Assembly (NCBI GenBank): GCA_050260415.1
Contig: JBLNCE010000096.1
Location: 1-64,000 of the forward strand
From: JBLNCE01 sp050260415
GTDB lineage: Bacteria; Bacillota; UBA4882; JAAYXC01
Reading direction: 5' to 3'
Length of the DNA: 64,000 nt
In this document: piece after piece, positions 8,517 to 17,461 of the stretch
How positions within the stretch are numbered: position 1 is the stretch's first letter
Layout of the letters: every line of letters begins with the position of its first letter
Notes under the pieces: generated by a model
The model's input: the letters and a program-made list of their open reading frames with translations, nothing else
Told to the model about the DNA's origin: nothing
Database searches by the model: none
Translations under genes and position numbers: made by a program

Positions 8517-9653
8517 TCAACTCTTTTTTTCCTTGACCAGATCGATCGTGTCAATCACCGCGCCCTTGTTATTGCGGACGCTCATATGGATGGTGGTCGG
8601 CGTGACATCAAAGACGACATGGCTGAAATCCTTTACCGATTTGAGCGTATACGGCGCGGTGCCGGGATCGTACAGGCCCGCGGCCGAAGACCCGATCACG
8701 AAATAGTGAATGCCGTTGACCAAGTTATGCTGGTAGAAATGATGGTGGCCCGAGAGGACCATGTCAACCTGGTTAGGCTCAAAGAGCTCGGTGGCCATCT
8801 TGATCATTTCCGGATTCTCTCCTGGTTGATCGGCGCGTGCGCAATAGGCCGGTTTATGGCAGAATACGATCTTCCATGTCTTCTTGGTGGCGGCCAGATC
8901 CTTGGCCACGAACTCGTACTGCGGGCTTCCGGCGGCGACGGAAGCCTCCGTGTTGAGCGCCACGAAGTGCACATCGCCGTAATCAAAGGAGTAGTAATCC
9001 TGCGCGCCCGAGGGAGACGACGGTGCCTGGGTAAAGGCTTTGGTATTGGTGTTCCAGCCTTCGTGGTTTCCCACGACATTAAAGAAGGGCACGGACGCGA
9101 TGAGGGCGAGTTCGTTCGGACGGAAAAAGATTGCTTTCCAAATGTTGTAGGCTGGTCGATCGCAGAGATCCCCTCCGTACAGGGAAAACCGTGGGTTGGC
9201 CTCCCTTAGCCTCAATGCGGCTTCGTCGTGACCCAAGGCGTTTGTCCGCGTATCGCCCATCATGGTAAAACGGAAATTCGTCCCTTCCTCGACCGCCGTG
9301 ACGAAAGAGTAATCAAGGCTCTGCGCGCCGTCCTGTGAGGCCCGGTAATGATAGGTGGTATTGGGTTTGAGACCGGTGAGTTTCACATTATGCACGTAGG
9401 TGACGGGTGAGGCGTCCGTCGCTTCCATGCTTTCGGTCGTGGCCTTGGACCCGTACGAGGCGGTGGGGCCGTATTCGACCGTCACGGGGTTGGTGGAGTC
9501 GGACTCGACCAGGACATAGATACTCTCCGTCGTTACGGCCTGCAGATAAGGTGTCATCTTCATGGCCGCGGCGCCCGGTGCCGTGAGGGCCATAACGGCG
9601 CCAACCGCCAGGAATAGGTATCTAAGGAAACGGTGCAAGCTCGTCTTCTTCAT
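8517..9653 (-). CDS. Secreted purple-acid-phosphatase-like metallophosphoesterase, copy 1
   Basis: Exported protein of 378 residues: signal peptide at ~1-30 (ending APGAAA), an FN3-like PAP N-terminal domain at ~35-125, then a calcineurin-type phosphoesterase domain. Metal-ligand motifs in order: MMGDTR, YGGDLCD, GNHEGW, a His in FCHKPAY, and SGHHHFYQ. The ATG at 9653 follows GGAGG; earlier in-frame codons up to 9788 have no site and encode a non-signal-like stretch. Two further intact paralogues (13214, 53731) and a remnant (12856) lie in the window. It probably removes phosphate from phosphoesters outside the cytoplasm; the substrate is unknown. Confidence 0.85.
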   Translation of the reverse strand: MKKTSLHRFLRYLFLAVGAVMALTAPGAAAMKMTPYLQAVTTESIYVLVESDSTNPVTVEYGPTASYGSKATTESMEATDASPVTYVHNVKLTGLKPNTTYHYRASQDGAQSLDYSFVTAVEEGTNFRFTMMGDTRTNALGHDEAALRLREANPRFSLYGGDLCDRPAYNIWKAIFFRPNELALIASVPFFNVVGNHEGWNTNTKAFTQAPSSPSGAQDYYSFDYGDVHFVALNTEASVAAGSPQYEFVAKDLAATKKTWKIVFCHKPAYCARADQPGENPEMIKMATELFEPNQVDMVLSGHHHFYQHNLVNGIHYFVIGSSAAGLYDPGTAPYTLKSVKDFSHVVFDVTPTTIHMSVRNNKGAVIDTIDLVKEKKS

Positions 9654-9784
9654 TTCGATCCTCCTTTTTGAAGAGTGAATAACCCGGCTGGACCGAGCGC
9701 GGGTTCCGCGGAGTACCTGAAAAACCAGGATTACGCGATCACCGTTCCAGCAGTGTTTTTTTAGCGGAGAACCGCGCCTCCGGC

Positions 9785-11022
9785 TCAATCCTTGGGCGGC
9801 GACACCACTGGCGGCGGTCCGGGATCCTCTCCCTCGGCGAAATCATGGGTAAGGGTCGTGAAGTAATTGACATACTCCGAGGTGTTGGCGCCAAATGGCC
9901 GTCCGTCGCGGGCTTGCGCCAGCATGGCCGGATCGCGGTAATAGCGGGCCGCGATCATGAGCGTCTGCTTTTTCTCCCAGCGCAGAGCATTCGTCTGAAT
10001 CACGAAATTGATGGCCTTCTTGATGGATCCCCGCCCCGCGGGCAGGACTTTCCCCCCGGGGTTTGGCCGGCGGTGGTCATGAGGTTCTCGTAGAGAGCGT
10101 TGTCGCCGCGGCGCAAGCAGAGTTCGGCCTGTCCGATGGCGCCGGAGAGCCATCCCTCGGTGTATCCGTGCGCTGAAGAATTCGCGGTCAGTTTGGTCTC
10201 GTCACAGGTCGTCGTACGGCGCAGTTCCTCGGGGATACCTCCGTCCGGGCGAATCATGGAGACCCCTTCTCCGCAAGTGTCGAAGATGAGCCCGTTCATC
10301 CGGTCCAACGCCGCCTGACGCATCCGGATGTACGCCGCGGCCGGAGTCTCGCCGCCCAGCTTGAGCTCGGGCCGGTCCCAGCAATAATCCGCTACGTATT
10401 GGCCGGCGTTGGTAATGACCGCCCCCCAGTTGTTACCCCGCGCATACTTGGTGAGGAGCGCCGGGTAGACCAAGGCGGCAAGCCAGTTCTGGAACTCTCT
10501 CTTCTCGCTCTTGCTCCAGTAGTCCTCGATCAGATCCGCCGCGCAGATCCACGCGGGCATGAGCCTTCCCATGGTCAACGGACAATCTCCACCCGCCTGC
10601 AAGCCCGTGATGGCATAGAGGCCTTGGATCCCGCCCTTGGCTTTGGCCGCATAGCGGACATCCCCGGTCAGCTGATAGGCAAGCGCGCACGCATAGGCTA
10701 ACGGCGCTCCGTGCGCCAGATATTGGGGAGTAGCCGACGCCTTGCAGTCCACGGTACCACTGGCCTTTGTCAGGAAGCCGCCCTGGGCGTAAGCGACGAC
10801 CGCGCTCACGGCGGATCTATACGGCTCGATGCCAAGGTCCGCCTTGCGCTTAATCTCCGCTAATTCCTGGGGTGTGGTCAGATAGCCGCGCGAAGGGCCT
10901 TTGACCTGCTCCGCGGTGGCGGCCGGAGCCGCGTGAACGGCCGCCAGGACCAACAAGCACGTTCCCACGGCCGCACCCGCAACAGGCCGGAAAAACCTGG
11001 CTAGAACGAATCGATCTTTCAT
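9785..11022 (-). pseudogene. Alginate-lyase-like secreted protein, frameshifted
   Basis: Frame one from 11022 starts with a signal peptide (VHAAPAATA) and matches the paralogue at 11054-12808: RGYLTTPQELAEIK, a NNWGAV segment, ADYCWDRPEL and MIRPDGGIPEELRR. Homology leaves this frame near 10050, within a CCCCGGGGGG tract, and continues in the next frame from LPAGRGS through YFTTLTHDFAEG to a stop at 9785. One base added or lost in the tract restores a full-length ~412-residue protein. It could be a true pseudogene, an assembly error or phase variation. The fold is probably an alpha/alpha-toroid polysaccharide lyase of the alginate lyase superfamily. The ATG follows GGAGGAGAG. Confidence 0.75.
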
Positions 11023-11053
11023 GGCACGGTCTCTCCTCCATGTTTAACGATGG

Positions 11054-12808
11054 TTATGTGGCAGGTGCGGTTGCGGGGGCCGCAACGGCATCTGCCGCCT
11101 TGGGCGCGGCGGAGACCTCCGTCGATGGCTCACCCTCCCGGCCGTTTTTTACCGCGGAGACCACGTAATAATAAGTGGTCCCGTTGGTAAGCCCGGGATC
11201 CGTATACTTGCTCGCGGTCCAACCGGCGGCGACCGTCTTGTACCCGGTGGCACTCTGCGTGCTCCGCTTGATGATATAGCTCGTCGCGCCGGGCGACGCG
11301 TACCAGGAAAGGCGGACCAATCCATTGTATGGTTTGGCGTCCAAGCCCTTCGGCGCGGGGGGTACTTCAACCTCGGCGCCGGGCGGCGCCACCGTGGGCG
11401 GTTCTCCGACCACGCCCGCCGGGTCCGCGTGCGTGAGCGTGGTGAAATGGACCCAGGCATTGTTGGCGATGGGCCGGAACTGCTGGAGGTGGGCCATGAG
11501 ACGGTCTTGATAGACTTTTGACCAGGCCTGGTTCTCGAAACGCCCGCCGGTGAATTGCCCGTTCTCGATCTTCCAGTCGACGAAGGTCGGCAGGACCCGG
11601 TCCTTATAACGCCGGAGTGCGATCTCCAGACTGCCCTTGTGGCCGTCATCCAGGTTCAACGGCTTACCGCCCCGGTCTTGATTGGCAAGCAAGAAGGTGA
11701 GCATCTCCCGCGGTGACCCGCGGCCGGCCGGCAACGTGACCAACGCGCCCGTCTCCTCCACATAATGCTGGTTCGCCGTGGTACAGATGTTGTCGTAGAG
11801 ACTTGGGTCGCCCCGCCGGTAGGCGATCTCGCAGGCGACCATGAGGCCATCGCGGTGAAACCCCATATAATTATGGGAGGCATTATAATCTTCGGTGATA
11901 TACGTTGATTCGGGCGCCTGCGCGCGCCGCATCTCATCCGGCACGCCGCCGTCCGGGCGAATCATGCTCTTTTTCAGGATGTCCGCCTGGCTTTTTACCA
12001 GGTTATCGCTGCCGGTTGATGAAGTGGCGCCGTTATATCCGTTGGCTTGATTAAAGAACTCCTGTCTGGCGAAGGCATATGCCTCGGCCACGGTGAATAC
12101 CACGTGGTCTTCGGGGTTTTCGCTCTTGAACGCCAGATCGGGACGGTCCCAGCAGTAATCGGCGAAAGCCATGTTGGCGCCCTCCGCCCAGGCGTGCCAA
12201 TTCCCGCCGCTCTCTTTGAGCCCCCGCCGGCTGATCGGGTAGGCGACCCGGCAGATCCAATCCTGAAACTGCCGCCGGTCGGCCTCGCTCCAACCTTCCC
12301 ATCCCTCGAGCAGGTCGGCCGCGAAGACGAAGGTCGGGATGTGGATCGATACGTTCAGCATCGCCTGCCGCTGATAGGTGGCGTTCATGTTCTGACACTT
12401 CTGGAGGGCGACGATATACTCCCGGGCTTTTTCCGCATAGATGGCCTTGCCCGTCAGACGATAGGACAGCGCGAAGCCATAGGCCGCCGCATCCATATCG
12501 CACATCCAGTCCGGGAGATTTGTCCTGCTGTGATTGAACTCATATGTGGCGGGCACATTGTAGGTCCGTTTCATTCCCAGCAGCGACTCGGCATAGGCGA
12601 TGGTAGCCTTGACCGCTCCGGCGTAAGGCTCAACCGCTTGATCCGCCTGGGCCTTGATCTTGGCCAGTTCCTCAGGACTGGTCAGATACCCGCGCGGAGC
12701 CCGGTTGGATGGCGCCGCCGTTCCGCTTGCCGCGCCGAAGGCAATCAGAATCACGGCCAAGCTGATCACCGGCAATAAGGCTTTGATCGAACGTCGCACT
12801 TGTCTCAT
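11054..12808 (-). CDS. Alginate-lyase-like secreted protein with C-terminal FN3 domain
   Basis: Exported protein of 584 residues: signal peptide at 1-31, an alpha/alpha-toroid lyase-like region at ~35-470, then an FN3 domain at ~480-570 (SWYASPGATSYIIKR, NGTTYYYVVSAV) and an Ala/Pro tail. A GGNWHAW segment near residue 210 occupies the place of the catalytic Asn-His motif in alginate lyases; SMIRPDGGVPDEMRR and FTTLTHADP are shared with the neighbouring paralogue. Probably cleaves uronic-acid-containing polysaccharide outside the cell. The ATG follows AAAGGGGG. It stands directly upstream of the frameshifted copy, so the two arose by tandem duplication. Family placement is likely; specificity is unknown. 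Confidence 0.72.
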   Translation of the reverse strand: MRQVRRSIKALLPVISLAVILIAFGAASGTAAPSNRAPRGYLTSPEELAKIKAQADQAVEPYAGAVKATIAYAESLLGMKRTYNVPATYEFNHSRTNLPDWMCDMDAAAYGFALSYRLTGKAIYAEKAREYIVALQKCQNMNATYQRQAMLNVSIHIPTFVFAADLLEGWEGWSEADRRQFQDWICRVAYPISRRGLKESGGNWHAWAEGANMAFADYCWDRPDLAFKSENPEDHVVFTVAEAYAFARQEFFNQANGYNGATSSTGSDNLVKSQADILKKSMIRPDGGVPDEMRRAQAPESTYITEDYNASHNYMGFHRDGLMVACEIAYRRGDPSLYDNICTTANQHYVEETGALVTLPAGRGSPREMLTFLLANQDRGGKPLNLDDGHKGSLEIALRRYKDRVLPTFVDWKIENGQFTGGRFENQAWSKVYQDRLMAHLQQFRPIANNAWVHFTTLTHADPAGVVGEPPTVAPPGAEVEVPPAPKGLDAKPYNGLVRLSWYASPGATSYIIKRSTQSATGYKTVAAGWTASKYTDPGLTNGTTYYYVVSAVKNGREGEPSTEVSAAPKAADAVAAPATAPAT

Positions 12809-12855
12809 TACATTAACCCCCTTTGGCAGCGTTGTGAAAACCGCTTTCTCGGACG

Positions 12856-13107
12856 CTTCCAGTATTCATAGGCCGGTCTCTCGCACAAGTCGCCGCCGCA
12901 AAGCGAAAACCGCGGCGGTTTTTCCTGTATCAACCCGGCGATCTCGTTATGAATGGACGATCGGGTGCGGCAGTCCGCCATCCAGGCAAACCTGAAACCG
13001 GTGCCGGGTTCGGCGGCGGTGATGGAGCTATGGTCGGCGGAGGCAGCCTCGCCCTGGGTGGCGCGATAGTTGTAGATCGTATTAGGCTTGCGGCCTGTCA
13101 GTTTCAC
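12856..13107 (-). pseudogene. Metallophosphoesterase remnant
   Basis: About 84 residues, from KLTGRKPNT through GFRFAWMADCRT to GGDLCER and YEYWKR, align with residues ~93-180 of the intact metallophosphoesterase at 13214-14914. Both ends are missing, and the sequence after YEYWKR is unrelated. The metal site MADTR has become MADCR. It lies between that intact gene and a lyase gene on the same strand. I interpret it as a decayed partial duplicate. Confidence 0.8.
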
Positions 13108-13172
13108 GTAGCAATACGAGCAGCCGGAGGCGCCTTGCGCGTGCTTTCACGGTGCCGATACTCCTTTTCTAA

Positions 13173-13205
13173 GCAGGGGGCTCTTCCGCGTGAAGAGCCC
13201 CCTGC
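13173..13205 (-). terminator. Terminator-like hairpin after metallophosphoesterase 2
   Basis: Perfect 14-base stem (13173-13186 with 13192-13205) and a 5-base loop, starting 8 bases beyond the stop at 13214. On the minus strand it is followed by TTAGAAAAGG, with no strong U tract. Confidence 0.65.
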
Positions 13206-13213
13206 ACTTGCGG

Positions 13214-14914
13214 CTAGACCTCGGGACGTTCGCTGATGATTTCCGCATCCCAGACGAGGTCGTCATCCTTGGCGTCGCTCTGATGCACTTCCACGGCGAA
13301 AACGTGCAGGCCCTGGCTCATGTTCTGAATGACGGACAAGGCCTCGTAGAGGTCGATGACCTCGTATTTTCCACCCTCATGGCTTACCGCCGGCGTGTCA
13401 TGGGTGACCGGCCCCGGCGGCAACCCGCGCCGCAATAGTTCCTGGCCGTCGGCATAGAGGATGAACCCGTCGTCGTAGTTGACGGAGAGTGTCAGCTTGT
13501 TGAATCTGGTATGGTGATCGCCGCTGAAGGAGAATGCCTTGCGGAAGTAATACGTCTTCTGCCCCGCCGGCAGCTTGGTTTTTATATAGCTCTCCCCGAA
13601 TCCCAACGGCCCGCTCCCGCTGGCCCAAGTCTGATCCTTGAACGAAAGCTCTTTCCAGGCCGGGTCGGGCGCCTGGCCGGCGGCGTAGTATTTCCAGGTG
13701 CCGTTCTTCAGCAGCAAAGGCTTGAGGATCGGCGGCAGCGGCGGCGGCGGCGTGGGCAATGCCGCCGGGTCCACGGCGGGCGGCGGCTCTGTCTTGGTCA
13801 GGGTGAGCTTGTCGAGCACCGTTCCCTTGCCGCTGTATACCGTCAGGTCTAATACCGTCGGCGTAACGTCCGCGATGGCGAAGTTATAGTCAAAAGCCGC
13901 GTTAACCACGTAGGAGCCTTTCCCCGGACTGGCTAGCGGCGCGCCGGCGGAACCGATTGTAAAGTGGTGGATCCCGTTTACGAGGCCGTGTTGATAGAAG
14001 TGGTTGTGGCCGGTCAGGATCACGTCGACCTTGCACGGTTCAAAGATATACGTCGTCATCAGCTTCATACCCGCGGTCTCGCCGTTGCCGCCCAGGCTAT
14101 AGGCTGGTTTGTGGAAAAACACGACCTTCCAGGTCTTCTTGGTGTTCAAAAGGTCCTGGGTGGCGAATTTCCACTGCGGGCTGTTGGGCTCGTATGGGAT
14201 CTCAGTGTTCAGGCAGAGAAAGTGGGCGTCTCCATAATCAAATGAATAGTAATCCTGCGTACCCGAGGCGGACGCCGGCGCCTGGGTGAACGCCTTGGTA
14301 TTAATGGTCCATCCTTCATGATTCCCGGGTGCGTTGAAGAACGGCACGCCGGCCGCCAGCGCCATCTGGTTCGGGACAAAGAAATCCCGCTTCCAGTATT
14401 CATAATAAGCCCGCTCGCACAGGTCGCCGCCGTAAAGCGAGAAGCGGGGCCGCTTTTCTTTTATCAGTCCGGCGATCCCGTCATGAATGGCCGGCTGCGT
14501 GCGGGTATCCGCCATCCAGGCAAAACGGAAACCCGTCCCCGACTCGACGGCGGTCAGAAAGGTATGATTGGGCGACGCAACCTCCCCCTGGATCGCGCGA
14601 TAATTATATTCGGTGTTAGGCTGGAGACCGGTCAGTTTTATGTTATGCACGTATGTCGCGGGCACGGTATCCGTTGGTTCGATGCTCTCCGTGACCGCCT
14701 TGCTCCCATAGGCGGCGGTGGTGCCATACTCGACCGTAACGGGTTGGGTTGTGTCGGACTCCACCAGAACATAGACGCTCTCGGTCGTGACCGCTTGCAG
14801 GTACGGGCGCATAACCATGGCCGCCGCACCAGGCACGGCCAGAGTCTGACTGGCGGCCATGACGGCGCCGAGAACAAGGGCCTTGAGGAGGCGGCGGGGT
14901 TTTGTGCCGGCCAC
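13214..14914 (-). CDS. Secreted metallophosphoesterase with C-terminal beta domain, copy 2
   Basis: Exported protein of 566 residues: signal peptide at 1-32 (VPGAAA), PAP-type FN3-like domain at ~35-125, calcineurin-type phosphoesterase at ~130-370 (WMADTRT, YGGDLCE, GNHEGW, FFHKPAY, TGHNHFYQH), a Pro-rich linker, and a ~165-residue C-terminal domain (YYFRKAFSF, VNYDDGFILYADG, HVFAVEVHQ) resembling accessory beta-sandwich domains. The GTG start follows GGAGGG by 7 bases. The mature protein probably acts on phosphoesters attached to polysaccharide or cell-surface material. A strong hairpin follows the stop. Confidence 0.85.
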   Translation of the reverse strand: MAGTKPRRLLKALVLGAVMAASQTLAVPGAAAMVMRPYLQAVTTESVYVLVESDTTQPVTVEYGTTAAYGSKAVTESIEPTDTVPATYVHNIKLTGLQPNTEYNYRAIQGEVASPNHTFLTAVESGTGFRFAWMADTRTQPAIHDGIAGLIKEKRPRFSLYGGDLCERAYYEYWKRDFFVPNQMALAAGVPFFNAPGNHEGWTINTKAFTQAPASASGTQDYYSFDYGDAHFLCLNTEIPYEPNSPQWKFATQDLLNTKKTWKVVFFHKPAYSLGGNGETAGMKLMTTYIFEPCKVDVILTGHNHFYQHGLVNGIHHFTIGSAGAPLASPGKGSYVVNAAFDYNFAIADVTPTVLDLTVYSGKGTVLDKLTLTKTEPPPAVDPAALPTPPPPLPPILKPLLLKNGTWKYYAAGQAPDPAWKELSFKDQTWASGSGPLGFGESYIKTKLPAGQKTYYFRKAFSFSGDHHTRFNKLTLSVNYDDGFILYADGQELLRRGLPPGPVTHDTPAVSHEGGKYEVIDLYEALSVIQNMSQGLHVFAVEVHQSDAKDDDLVWDAEIISERPEV

Positions 14915-14965
14915 GAATCATCCCTCCAATATCATCTCTCATTGCAGGAGACCGTCTTAATAAAT

Positions 14966-15004
14966 CCGCACGCTGAGCGCGGATTGCCCAGCGTCAGCGT
15001 GCGG
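14966..15004 (-). terminator. Rho-independent terminator of the CBM35-like gene
   Basis: An 11-base stem (14966-14976 with 14994-15004) is followed on the minus strand by ATTTATTAAG, a U-rich tail. A competing 7-base stem, 14963-14969 with 14979-14985, overlaps it. Confidence 0.7.
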
Positions 15005-15061
15005 CAGGTAAGAACTGGTTACGGTTGGCAAATCACCACGATTACTTGACGCGAACGATGA

Positions 15062-15664
15062 TTAGTCTTTCTTTTCACGTTCCGGTATCTCACCCGCCGG
15101 GCCGAGGACCTCGGGATCGACCTCCGGACGCAGGAAGGCGAAGCTGTCTAAACCGACGCGTCCATTGATGTTGTTCAGGCTCACGGTATGTTTACCGGGT
15201 TTCAACTTGACCAGAGCGGGCTTGCCGTCGGCGCCGGTAACAACCAGGTTCTGCCAGTTATTGACGCCCTTGGACCAACCGCCTGTCCAGTAGAAGACGA
15301 TCTTCTTGAAGGCCTCGCCCGGATATTCGCCGTCGATCTTCATTTCCCTGATCATGTCGATACCTTCGTCTTCGCTGCTGTTAAACCGAATGACGACCTT
15401 GTATTCGTAGGCCTTGTTCTTGTCGAAGAGTCCGGTACCCTTCGGAACCTCCACTTCCCACTCCAGGAGTTGACCAGGGAAGTCCCAGTTACGGACGCTG
15501 TAGCCGCCGGAGGCCATGGTGCGCCCCTGAAGCTTCTCGACCGTGCCTCCCTCTTCCCTGACGAAAGACTCCGCCTCAACGATGATCTGCGGGGTGGGTG
15601 CCGCGAACGCAACCGTGAGCGTCAACACGAACAACGCGGCCAGAAGAACAGATACCCTCTTCAA
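15062..15664 (-). CDS. Small secreted carbohydrate-binding (CBM35/CBM6-like) protein
   Basis: Exported protein of 200 residues: signal peptide at 1-21, then one beta-sandwich with features of CBM6/35-type modules (IIVEAESFVREEGG, YSVRNWDFPGQ, KLKPGKHTVSL, VGLDSFAFLRPE). It ends in a charged tail. There is no enzymatic domain, so it probably binds glycan or accompanies the neighbouring phosphoesterases and lyases. The TTG start follows GGAGGG. It is upstream of metallophosphoesterase 2 but separated from it by a terminator with a U-rich tail. Confidence 0.7.
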   Translation of the reverse strand: MKRVSVLLAALFVLTLTVAFAAPTPQIIVEAESFVREEGGTVEKLQGRTMASGGYSVRNWDFPGQLLEWEVEVPKGTGLFDKNKAYEYKVVIRFNSSEDEGIDMIREMKIDGEYPGEAFKKIVFYWTGGWSKGVNNWQNLVVTGADGKPALVKLKPGKHTVSLNNINGRVGLDSFAFLRPEVDPEVLGPAGEIPEREKKD

Positions 15665-15771
15665 AAGAATCCCTCCTGTTATTTTGTTGTTTATACCAAC
15701 GGCCTTAGCCGTTTTTCGGGGGGAAGCAATTCCCTCAGCCCGAAAGCTTATTCCCTCATTTGTGCGCGATC

Positions 15772-17412
15772 CTATCTGGCGTTATAACGATCGAGCGCGG
15801 CCTGGTAAGCTTTGACCACGTCATCGATCCCCATCCTCTTGATCTGGGCCACGTAGGCGTCGAACTCAGTGAGCTTGACGGTGCCCAGGATGAACCGGTG
15901 GCACATCTCCTGGACATAGGTATTGATCTCGTTGAACTTGGCCACCGTAGCCTGGCTTTCCGCGGGCGACAGGCTGATCGGCGGCAAGGTTAGACTGGTG
16001 TCGAGCGAATCGGTCCAGGTCTGGATCGCATCCCACGCCGGTGTTCCCGCCACGCCGGGAATGGGTAGCTTCTGATACTGTTCGAAATAACGTACGTCCT
16101 GCAGACCCAGCCAATTTTCGTTGATATAAACGCTCATGGCCTGGGTCATCGTGAGTTTCTGGGGATTGTTCGTGATCAGGCTGGTAAACCTGGGATAACC
16201 TTTATCCATGGTGTAGGTCTGGCCCAACACGCCGAAGTTGAAAAGCATATGGCCTTCCTTGCTGAAGGCATAATCAAGCCATTTGATGGCCGCGACCGGA
16301 TTCTTGCAGGCCGTGGTGATGGCAAGGCCGTTGCCGGTGGCCAACTGGATCACGGAGGATTCGAAATTGTAGCCTCGCTTGCCCGGCGCCTTCGGGAACG
16401 GGATCCCGGCCAGCGTGAAAGTCTTCGGTTCCTTACCCGCCATGTTGGTCATATGCTTCTGCACGCCGCTGCCGGCATTGCCATAGAGCGCACCGATCTG
16501 GTTGGCATAGATCTTGGATTCAAACTGCGCGCGCTCCAGGATCGGGAAGTCCGGATCGATGAGGCCTTCGGCATACAGCTTTCTGATCCAGGTCAAGGCT
16601 TGTTTGTACTCGGCCGTGATCGGGCTGAAGACCACTTTACCCTTCTGTTGCTGCAAGCCATTGCTGTAACTCGGCCCGATATTGGCGCCGAACATCCAAA
16701 ACAGCCTGGTGAACTCACCGTTCGTATTCATGCGCGACGCGCCGAAGGGAATCTCGTCAGCCTTGCCGTTACCGTTCGGGTCCTTTGTTTTGAAAGCCTT
16801 TAGTACATTGTACCACTCATCCGGTGTGGTCGGGGCTTTGAGCTTGAGCTTATCCAGCCAATCCTGGCGGATCATGAAGCCCGCGAAAACCCGGATCTCG
16901 GGTTGAATCCGCATCTGCGGGATAAAGAAGATATTGCCCTGATCGTCCACGAGCTGCTTCCGGACTGTTGGTTCCTTCTTGAGAAGGGCCTTAATATTCG
17001 GCGCGTACTTGTCGATCAGATCGTTCAGCCTGATGATGATGCCGTCGTCGTAAAATTTCCGCGCACCGCCCGGTACCGCCAGCCAACCGCCCATGCCGGA
17101 AGGCAGGCCGGTCAGATCGGGAAGATCGCGCGAGGCCAGCATCAGGTTGAATTGCTCGTTGTCCAGGCCGCTCATGGGACACATCCACTTGATCTTGACG
17201 CCCGTTCGCTTTTCCGCCACCTGAAAGCAGAGCCTGTCACCGAGGGACTTCGTCACCGCGGCGCTGGGGTTGGGAAACCAGATGGACAATGTAATCCCAC
17301 CCGGGATGGGATAGCCCCTCTCGCCGCCCAACACCGGCGGCGGCAGGGCGATCGTCGCCGCCAGCAGCGCTGAAATGCCGAGGATCCGCGCGGCACCGGT
17401 CAACCTTATCAT
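15772..17412 (-). CDS. Sugar ABC transporter substrate-binding protein, set 1
   Basis: Extracytoplasmic solute-binding protein of 546 residues, resembling the large LplA/YtcQ group that works with LplB and YtcP permeases. A signal peptide spans ~1-30, but no lipobox cysteine is present, unlike Gram-positive homologues, so it should be soluble. The DPNGNGKADEIP loop near residue 215, typical of this group and calcium-site-like, is clear, as is the C-terminal MCHRFILG region. The ATG follows GGGAGGT. It is the last gene of the operon after two permeases. The probable ligand is an oligosaccharide released by the secreted lyases. No ATPase is encoded; a shared MsmX-type ATPase elsewhere is the usual solution. 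Confidence 0.88.
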   Translation of the reverse strand: MIRLTGAARILGISALLAATIALPPPVLGGERGYPIPGGITLSIWFPNPSAAVTKSLGDRLCFQVAEKRTGVKIKWMCPMSGLDNEQFNLMLASRDLPDLTGLPSGMGGWLAVPGGARKFYDDGIIIRLNDLIDKYAPNIKALLKKEPTVRKQLVDDQGNIFFIPQMRIQPEIRVFAGFMIRQDWLDKLKLKAPTTPDEWYNVLKAFKTKDPNGNGKADEIPFGASRMNTNGEFTRLFWMFGANIGPSYSNGLQQQKGKVVFSPITAEYKQALTWIRKLYAEGLIDPDFPILERAQFESKIYANQIGALYGNAGSGVQKHMTNMAGKEPKTFTLAGIPFPKAPGKRGYNFESSVIQLATGNGLAITTACKNPVAAIKWLDYAFSKEGHMLFNFGVLGQTYTMDKGYPRFTSLITNNPQKLTMTQAMSVYINENWLGLQDVRYFEQYQKLPIPGVAGTPAWDAIQTWTDSLDTSLTLPPISLSPAESQATVAKFNEINTYVQEMCHRFILGTVKLTEFDAYVAQIKRMGIDDVVKAYQAALDRYNAR

Positions 17413-17461
17413 TCTATACCTCCCTTCGTCTAAGAATCAGGCAGGGGTGTTCTAGCCCGCG

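Noticed and set aside
9681..9705. AACCCG/CGGGTT inverted repeat downstream of the frameshifted lyase gene
   Set aside because: Six-base arms with a long loop are expected by chance at this G+C.
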